DNA of 64,000 bases from Dongia mobilis (GTDB lineage: Bacteria; Pseudomonadota; Alphaproteobacteria; Dongiales; Dongiaceae). Every line of letters begins with the position of its first letter. Position 1 is the first letter of the stretch. The DNA lies in assembly GCF_004363235.1 (NCBI RefSeq), contig NZ_SNYW01000007.1:124001-188000 (forward strand), read 5' to 3'. A program made the position numbers and the translations under genes. The notes under the pieces were generated by a model. It made no database searches and was not told the origin of the DNA. It saw only the letters and a list, made by a program, of their open reading frames with translations. Positions 58,644-64,000 of the stretch are shown piece after piece.

Positions 58644-60259
58644 GTCAGGTAATCCGCCTGCTCATGCACCTCGATAAGGGTCGGACCGTCGGCCTTGAAG
58701 GCGCGCCGGATCGCATCGGTGAGTTCGGCGAGGCTGCCCGGCTTTTCGGTGCGGGCGTGGAAGGATTTGGCCAGGGCCTGGAAATCGGGGTTCTTCGGCT
58801 TGACGCCCAGTTCCGGAATGTCGCGCTCGTTCATGCCCAGCGCGATCTGGCCGAAGGCGTCATTGTTCCAGACCAGGATCGGCAAGGCGAGGCCAAGCTC
58901 GACCGCCGTTGCCAGGTCCTGCACCGTGAAGAGGAAGCCGCCATCGCCGGCGATGGCGATGACCTCGCGCGCGGGACAGGCGAGCTTGGCGCCGATCGCC
59001 GCCGGCATGGCATAGCCCAGCGTGCCGAAACCGTTGGGGTGGAACCAGCAGCGCGGCCGTTCCAGCGGAAAAGTTACATTGGCAGTATAGGCGATCTGGG
59101 TCATGTCGCTGACCACGATCGCATCGGGGGCGAGGCCGGCACGCACCGCCATCAGTACCTTCACATGCTTCTGCTGCTGCTGATCCAGATCTCCGGCATT
59201 CGCCTCGCGCACCGCTTTGGCGCGGGCAAGATCCGGCTGGCGGCCGGGCTTGATGGCGGCGGTCAGGGCGGCCAGAACGGGCTTTGCATCAGCCAGCAGG
59301 CCGATCGTCGGTGGATAGTCGCGGGTGAGCGTATGGGCGTCGAGGTCGACCCGGATCAGCTTGCCGTTGATCGGCAGGCGCTCGCACCAGGAATCGGTCT
59401 CGGCCATCTCGGTGCCGAGGGCGATGACGAGGTCGGCGTCGCCCAGCACCTTCTGCGTGGGCGACAGGGCCAGCGTGCCGGAAAGGGTCTGCGGATGGCT
59501 GTCGGGCAGCACGCCCTTGCCGGCCGTCGTGGTGACACAGAGTGCCCCCGATTTCTCGACGAAGGCCTTGAGTTCGTCGGCTGCATCCACCGTGCCGCCA
59601 CCGGCAAGGACGACCGGGAAGCGGGCAGCATCGACCAGTGCTGCGGCGCGCGCAATATCCTCGGCTCCGGCCACCGGCCTTGCCTTGCGCTCGCGCCGGG
59701 CGCCGCTGACCTCTGCCGGTGCAGCCAGCATGTCTAGGGTGAATTCCAACACCGCCGGCCGCGGCCGTTGCGTTTCGAACAGGGCAAAGGCATCGGCTAT
59801 GGCACCGGGCAGTTCTTCTGCCGCGCGCACGGTTCTGGCAAGTCCGGCGAGCGGTGCGATGGCGGCGCGCTGGTCGCTGATTTCATGAAGCCGCCCACGC
59901 CCCTTGCCGAGATCGCCGCTGGCATTGACGCTGGCCAGGACCAGCATGGGCACGGAATCGGAATAGGCCTGGCCGATCGGCGTCGCCGCGTTCATCAGTC
60001 CCGGTCCGGTGATCAGGCAGCATACCCCCGGCCTTCCGCTGGCCCGCGCATAGCCGTCGGCCATGAAGCCCGCTCCCTGCTCGTGGCGTACGCCTACATG
60101 TCGCATGCCAAGCTCGGCAAGGCCGCGATAGAGATCGAGCGTGTGAACCCCGGGAATGCCGAAGACTGTGTCGACGCCATAGGTCTCCAACAGCGCCACC
60201 GCGGCATGGCCGCCGATCTGGTTGCTGGTCTTCGGGTTCCTGGCTCTCTCGGTGCTCAT
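58640..60259 (-). CDS. ThDP-dependent enzyme, acetolactate synthase-like
   Basis: A 539-residue three-domain thiamine diphosphate enzyme. The cofactor-activating Glu60 is in VRHEQGAGFMADGYAR, and the ThDP motif is GDGGFLFTVQ...NNDAFGQI. The substrate-domain sequence and the absence of a regulatory subunit gene set it apart from biosynthetic IlvB. Relatives are annotated as 2-oxo acid decarboxylases such as the 5-guanidino-2-oxopentanoate enzyme AruI, or as benzoylformate decarboxylase-like. The exact activity is open. The ATG at 60259 follows AGGGG. The longer frame upstream crosses the palindrome and is rejected. Confidence 0.88.
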   Translation of the reverse strand: MSTERARNPKTSNQIGGHAAVALLETYGVDTVFGIPGVHTLDLYRGLAELGMRHVGVRHEQGAGFMADGYARASGRPGVCCLITGPGLMNAATPIGQAYSDSVPMLVLASVNASGDLGKGRGRLHEISDQRAAIAPLAGLARTVRAAEELPGAIADAFALFETQRPRPAVLEFTLDMLAAPAEVSGARRERKARPVAGAEDIARAAALVDAARFPVVLAGGGTVDAADELKAFVEKSGALCVTTTAGKGVLPDSHPQTLSGTLALSPTQKVLGDADLVIALGTEMAETDSWCERLPINGKLIRVDLDAHTLTRDYPPTIGLLADAKPVLAALTAAIKPGRQPDLARAKAVREANAGDLDQQQQKHVKVLMAVRAGLAPDAIVVSDMTQIAYTANVTFPLERPRCWFHPNGFGTLGYAMPAAIGAKLACPAREVIAIAGDGGFLFTVQDLATAVELGLALPILVWNNDAFGQIALGMNERDIPELGVKPKNPDFQALAKSFHARTEKPGSLAELTDAIRRAFKADGPTLIEVHEQADYLT

Positions 60260-60290
60260 GACATCCCCTGAAAATGATCGCCTTTCGATG

Positions 60291-60312
60291 TTATTGGACG
60301 TTTGTCCAATAA
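60291..60312. promoter_or_regulatory. Perfect 22-bp operator-like palindrome
   Basis: The arms TTATTGGAC and GTCCAATAA are perfect over 9 bp and flank a GTTT centre. It lies 32 bp before the ThDP enzyme start and 180 bp before the divergent AEC carrier, in a gap of 233 bp. The form suits a TetR- or GntR-family regulator, but no such gene is in this neighbourhood. Confidence 0.72.
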
Positions 60313-60492
60313 TCCGGAACTTATCCGATTGGAGCGCGGCGCGGCAATCGCCCAACTCGGCTGATCGGGTCCATATGCGCCATGCGCGGGCGGCCATGCG
60401 CCCCTTGCGCTCGGTTTTTCTCGCCCTCTCCTTCACCTTGCAGGTAAGGAATACGACAACCCGCAACCTGCCGCATCGGAACCTCGGCGTCC

Positions 60493-61374
60493 ATGGACCT
60501 TGTCAATCAATTGGCAGCCATCATCCTGCCCGTGCTGGTGGTTCCGGCGATCGGCTTCTACTGGGCGAGATCCGGCCAGGGTTTCGACAACCGATTCATC
60601 ACGCAGCTGGTCACCAATATCGGTACGCCGGCGCTGACCGCCGATGCGCTGACGCGGATCCACCTGGAAAGCGGCGCACTCATCCAGATGGCAGGGCTGA
60701 CCGCCTTGTGTTTTCTCGGCTTCGCAGTGCTGGGGGTCGTCGTACTCCGCATCATGAAACTACCCAATCACTCCTATTTGCCGGCACTGATGTTTCCCAA
60801 TACCGGCAATATGGGCCTGCCGCTGGCGCTCTTTGCCTTCGGTGACGAAGGCCTCGCCTTCGCCGTGGTGTTCTTCGCCATCTCGATCACCAGCCAGTTC
60901 ACCATCGGCATGTCGCTGGCGGCCGGCAGTTTCAGCCTCCTTCGTCTGGCGCGCATGCCGATGATCTATGCCATCGCCATCGCCATCTTTTTCCTTGCAA
61001 GCGGAATAAAGGTCCCGCCCTATGTCGGCAACACCCTGCAACTGCTGGGCGGCCTGACCATCCCATTGATGCTGCTGGCTCTCGGCGTATCCCTGGCGCA
61101 GCTGCGCGTTACGCGTCTGCCCCGCAACCTGCTGCTGTCATTGGTCCGGCTGGCAGGCGGTGCGGCCATCGGCTTTCTGGTCGGCTGGTTCTCGGGTGCC
61201 TCGGATCTCGCCATCGGCGTGCTGATGATCCAGAGCACCATGCCGGTCGCCGTCTTCAACTATCTGTTCGCCCAGTACTACAACCGCGAGCCGGCCGATG
61301 TCGCCTCGATGGTGGTGATCACCACGGCGCTCTCCTTCGTTACGCTGCCGGTGCTGCTTTACCTGGTGCTCTGA
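60493..61374 (+). CDS. AEC-family transporter (auxin efflux carrier type)
   Basis: A 293-residue integral membrane protein with about 10 hydrophobic helices. The two inverted halves have the broken-helix motifs ALMFPNTGNMGLPLALFAF and IQSTMPVAVFNYLFAQYYN. Bacterial members carry out malonate, malate or similar carboxylate transport. It is divergent from the ThDP enzyme over the palindrome and probably handles that enzyme's substrate or product. It converges on the next gene with 2 bp between. Confidence 0.9.
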   Translation: MDLVNQLAAIILPVLVVPAIGFYWARSGQGFDNRFITQLVTNIGTPALTADALTRIHLESGALIQMAGLTALCFLGFAVLGVVVLRIMKLPNHSYLPALMFPNTGNMGLPLALFAFGDEGLAFAVVFFAISITSQFTIGMSLAAGSFSLLRLARMPMIYAIAIAIFFLASGIKVPPYVGNTLQLLGGLTIPLMLLALGVSLAQLRVTRLPRNLLLSLVRLAGGAAIGFLVGWFSGASDLAIGVLMIQSTMPVAVFNYLFAQYYNREPADVASMVVITTALSFVTLPVLLYLVL

Positions 61375-61376
61375 TC

Positions 61377-62003
61377 TCAGGGCTGCAGGGGCACGGCGAC
61401 GCCGCTGGCATTCTCGCCGATATGGTCGAGCAGGGCCGGCAGCATTGCGCGCAGGGCTGCGCTGGGCTCGGTTTCCGCGTCGAGGCGTTCGGCCGAGCCG
61501 CGCCAAACGAAGCCGCCGCTCGTCCGGTCATAGATGCTGACGGCTACGCGAAAGACCCGGTCGCTGCGGTTGACCGGCTGGCGCGGGTTCAGCAGGGTCT
61601 GCTGCGCCGTGCTGAACTGCATGCCCTCCGCCACCGCGCTGTTCGGCCCCGGACCGGTGTTGGCCTGGTCGGTCGAAAGCCGCTCGACCAACTGTGTTGC
61701 GACGGTCAGGACCAGATCGCCGTCACTGCCGATCTGATAGCCCCGTGCAGGAAGGTCCTCATTCACCAGGCGCCAGGCGGCATCGTCCATCTCGCCCTGC
61801 GTCTCGGGCTGCGTCACCAGCCGGCTGCCGGGCGGGATGGTGCCATAGCTGACTGCCTCGATCACGGCCAGGGTGGCTGGGCCGTTCTCCTGGCCGGTAT
61901 CGGCGGCGGCGTCCGAGCCGTCGATATCCTCCTGCGCCGCGGCCGGCGCGGTGGCGAGCGCCAGGAAAAGGAGGGCGACAAGGGTTCGGCTGGCAGCTGG
62001 CAT
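61377..62003 (-). CDS. Exported hypothetical protein
   Basis: A 208-residue protein with a signal peptide (RTLVALLFLALATAPAAAQ, cleavage after AAA). The mature part is a mixed alpha/beta domain with VAVSIYDRTSGGFVWRGSAE near the end, resembling the DUF4136-type lipoprotein-associated fold, although no lipobox cysteine is present. Function unknown. It is monocistronic. Upstream is the promoter gap (62004-62150) shared with the isomerase-like gene. Confidence 0.65.
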   Translation of the reverse strand: MPAASRTLVALLFLALATAPAAAQEDIDGSDAAADTGQENGPATLAVIEAVSYGTIPPGSRLVTQPETQGEMDDAAWRLVNEDLPARGYQIGSDGDLVLTVATQLVERLSTDQANTGPGPNSAVAEGMQFSTAQQTLLNPRQPVNRSDRVFRVAVSIYDRTSGGFVWRGSAERLDAETEPSAALRAMLPALLDHIGENASGVAVPLQP

Positions 62004-62150
62004 GTGGCGGTCCCGGCTAAGGCGCTGGCAAGTTGACACAACAGGCGGTGATTGCCTTGGTTGCGTCCCTTCGCCATCATATGGTCATGGATACGATTTT
62101 CCCATGCCGGATTGGCATGGCAGTCGACTGGAAAAAGCGGGGAGGTTGCC

Positions 62151-62954
62151 ATGGCGATGGTGGAGGCGGTCCAGAACTCAAGCCAGGATCAGAACCTGCT
62201 GGTGAACCGCACGCATCTGCCCTTCGAACTGGATGAGGGTGTTGCGGCGAGGGCTCGCATCGGCCTCGTCGTTCTGGCAACCGACCACACCCTTGAGCAT
62301 GAGTTCAGGCAATTGTTGCGCCTGCCGGGGGTGGCCTTCTATGCCACCCGCATCGAGAATGCGGCCGAGATAAATCCCGTAACCCTTGCTGCCATGGAGC
62401 AGGGGTTGGCAGGGGCGGCGCGCGTCATCCTGCCGGGCATACCCCTCGACGTGGTGGCCTATGGCTGCACCTCGGCCTCGGTCGTGATCGGCGAGGAGAA
62501 TGTTTTCGAGCGCATCCGCGAGGCGAGGCCCGGCGTCAAATGCACGACGCCTATCACCGCGCTGCAGGCGGCGTTGCGGGCGCTCGGCGCCCGTCGCATC
62601 GCGCTGCTGACGCCCTATATCGACAGCGTCAACCGGCGCTTCAAGGATTACCTCGAGCCGCGTGGCGTCGCCGTGCCGGTGGTGGGTTCTTTCAACCACG
62701 AGGATGACAACGAGGTCGCGCGCATCTCGACCCGTTCCATTTACGATGCCGCTCTCGAAATAGGTCGCCATCCGGCGGTAGACGCCGTCTTCGTCTCCTG
62801 CACCTCGCTGCGCGTGGCCGGCATCGCGGAGGCGCTGGAGCAGGAACTGGGCAAGCCGGTGACATCTTCCAACCACGCCATGGCCTGGCACTGCCTGCGT
62901 CTTGCCGGCATCAGCGAGCCGATCGAGGGTTGGGGCCGGTTGTTCCGGGTATAG
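62151..62954 (+). CDS. Maleate isomerase/arylmalonate decarboxylase-family protein (Asp/Glu racemase superfamily)
   Basis: A 267-residue enzyme of the Asp/Glu/hydantoin racemase superfamily. Two active-site cysteines sit in VAYGCTSASV and FVSCTSLRV, in the symmetric places of two-Cys maleate cis-trans isomerases and racemases, unlike arylmalonate decarboxylase, which has one. Substrate unknown. A D-amino acid dehydrogenase gene converges on it directly (no gap), so a link to D-amino acid or dicarboxylate metabolism is possible. The start at 62151 follows GGGGAGG. Confidence 0.85.
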   Translation: MAMVEAVQNSSQDQNLLVNRTHLPFELDEGVAARARIGLVVLATDHTLEHEFRQLLRLPGVAFYATRIENAAEINPVTLAAMEQGLAGAARVILPGIPLDVVAYGCTSASVVIGEENVFERIREARPGVKCTTPITALQAALRALGARRIALLTPYIDSVNRRFKDYLEPRGVAVPVVGSFNHEDDNEVARISTRSIYDAALEIGRHPAVDAVFVSCTSLRVAGIAEALEQELGKPVTSSNHAMAWHCLRLAGISEPIEGWGRLFRV

Positions 62955-64000
62955 TCATCGCCCATATCTGAACGGCGTGTCGTCGATCGCGGGCTTGCGG
63001 CCGGCCATGCGGTCTACCACGATCCGGGACGAACCGCAGGCCATGGTCCAGCCCATATGCCCGTGGCCGACATTGAGCCAAAGATTAGCGATGGGCGATT
63101 CCCCCATGATCGGCGGTCCGTCGGGGGTCATCGGCCGCAGGCAGGCCCAGTAATCCGGCCGGTCGTAGAGGGCGGCCTCCGGGAACATCTCGCGCGCGAC
63201 GCGCAGCATATGGGCGAAGTGGCCCGGCTGGAACTCGGTGTCATAGCCGGCAAAATCGGCGGTCGCGGTTAGGCGCAGGCGATCGCCAAGGCGCGAGAAG
63301 GCGACCAGATGGTCTTCATGCACGCCGCCGATAGTCGGCGCCTGGGCAGGATCAGCGACCGGCAGTGTCACCGAATAGCCCTTTACCGGGAAGATCGGCA
63401 GGCTGAGACCGATCTTGCGCGCCAGCAGTGGCGCATAGGAGCCCAGCGCCAGCACGAACGCATCGCCGGTAATGCTGGCCTTGTCGGTTGCGATCCTGGT
63501 GACGCGCCTGCCGGTGACGTCGATTTCCTGGATGGTTTCGCCGAAGCGGAAGGCAACACCCATCTCCTGGCAGCGCGTGGCGAGGCCCATGGTGAATTTG
63601 CGCGCGTCGCCAGATTCGTCGTCGCGCGTATGGACTGCCCCCACCAGTTTGTCGCGGGCCCTGGCGAAGGCGGGCTCCAGCGCGATCAACTGGTCGACGT
63701 CAAGCACTTCGCTAACGACGCCTTGGTCGGCCAGGAAGCGCATGTTCTCCCGACCCTCTCGGAAATGGGCGGCATCGCTGTAGAGATAGAGTGCCCCCTT
63801 GGCGATACGGTCCCATTGCAGGTTCTCGGTCAAGCCGATGCGGTTGGTCTCGTCCTTGGAATAGACGCACAGCTTCATCTTGGCCAGGGTCGCCGCCCGG
63901 TTGCGGGCCTGGGTGCAGTTCCGCAGGAACTGCAGGCTCCACAGCCACATGCGCGGGTCGAGTTTCAGCCGGTAGCGCAGCGAGGTATCGTTGCGCCAGA
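62955..64000 (-). CDS. dadA: D-amino acid dehydrogenase, N-terminus cut by window edge
   Basis: The last 348 residues of a DadA-type FAD enzyme of the DAO family; the FAD-binding N-terminus is beyond the window. The frame is open to the last base and reads WRNDTSLRYRLKLDPRMWLW at the edge, a known DadA segment, followed by the KGYSVTLPVADP region and the C-terminal LNVGHGHMGWTMACGSS, typical of DadA. It oxidises D-amino acids to 2-oxo acids and ammonia with electrons going to the respiratory chain. Confidence 0.92.
   Translation of the reverse strand, partial: WRNDTSLRYRLKLDPRMWLWSLQFLRNCTQARNRAATLAKMKLCVYSKDETNRIGLTENLQWDRIAKGALYLYSDAAHFREGRENMRFLADQGVVSEVLDVDQLIALEPAFARARDKLVGAVHTRDDESGDARKFTMGLATRCQEMGVAFRFGETIQEIDVTGRRVTRIATDKASITGDAFVLALGSYAPLLARKIGLSLPIFPVKGYSVTLPVADPAQAPTIGGVHEDHLVAFSRLGDRLRLTATADFAGYDTEFQPGHFAHMLRVAREMFPEAALYDRPDYWACLRPMTPDGPPIMGESPIANLWLNVGHGHMGWTMACGSSRIVVDRMAGRKPAIDDTPFRYGR

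Noticed and set aside
60260-60466. N-terminal extension of the ThDP enzyme by 69 residues
   Set aside because: It would place the perfect 22-bp palindrome in coding sequence and lacks family similarity, while the ATG at 60259 has AGGGG upstream and gives the normal family N-terminus.

Overview
The window is a GC-rich, gene-dense bacterial chromosome segment with about 64 protein genes and no rRNA, tRNA, insertion sequence or CRISPR array that I could see. An ECF sigma factor of the EcfG type, a small NepR-like ORF before it and GGAAC-N16-NGTT promoter sites point to an alphaproteobacterium. The many ABC importers, the PAS-domain protein and the stress genes fit a free-living soil or water member of the Rhodospirillales, but that order-level guess is inference.

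Left part (1-15.4 kb, minus strand). Two peptide-type ABC importer loci lie in tandem. The first (1-5.85 kb) runs endonuclease/exonuclease/phosphatase-fold hydrolase, TetR regulator, binding protein, two permeases, ATPase (cut by the window edge). Two almost identical 18-bp palindromes, one before the hydrolase and one inside the promoter spacer of the binding-protein gene, look like the TetR operators. The second (5.97-15.3 kb) runs RpiR regulator, binding protein, DppB, DppC, DppD, DppF-type subunits, M81 (MlrC-type) metallopeptidase and fold-type III PLP decarboxylase, apparently one operon.

Catabolic island (15.4-35.6 kb). A MarR regulator and three copies of a TTCGAyGTCGAA palindrome frame an amino-acid permease plus P450 on the minus strand. 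On the plus strand follow aldehyde dehydrogenase, HpaD-like extradiol dioxygenase, fumarylacetoacetase-family enzyme, acetoacetate-decarboxylase-like protein, aromatic amino acid decarboxylase-like enzyme, a second P450, a glutamine-synthetase-like ligase, a [2Fe-2S] ferredoxin and a ferredoxin reductase. I read this as an undescribed pathway for an aromatic amino acid or amine that ends in homoprotocatechuate-type ring cleavage. Facing it is an operon for an RraA-type aldolase, a DapA-type lyase and a 1012-residue kinase/M23/class-III-aminotransferase fusion. LhgO and a nitroreductase follow.

Middle (35.6-49 kb). Here lie a hypothetical GT-A-like protein, a PAS protein, an LpxR-type lipid A deacylase, and a ribose-type sugar importer with a divergent LacI regulator (whose start codon is apparently ATT) and a convergent gluconokinase. 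A three-subunit molybdenum hydroxylase with its own MoaD-like protein ends at a strong terminator.

Right part (49-64 kb). A general-stress block (CsbD, DUF1328, DUF883, holin-like, NepR-like, EcfG) is followed by an SMP-30 lactonase and then PseB, sugar amidotransferase, HisH and HisF, a set expected to make an amidino-modified sugar, probably a surface or flagellar glycan. After this come a cupin, a Sel1 protein, a glyoxalase-fold protein, a ThDP enzyme and an AEC carrier (around a perfect 22-bp palindrome), a maleate-isomerase/Asp-Glu-racemase-family enzyme and the start-truncated DadA.
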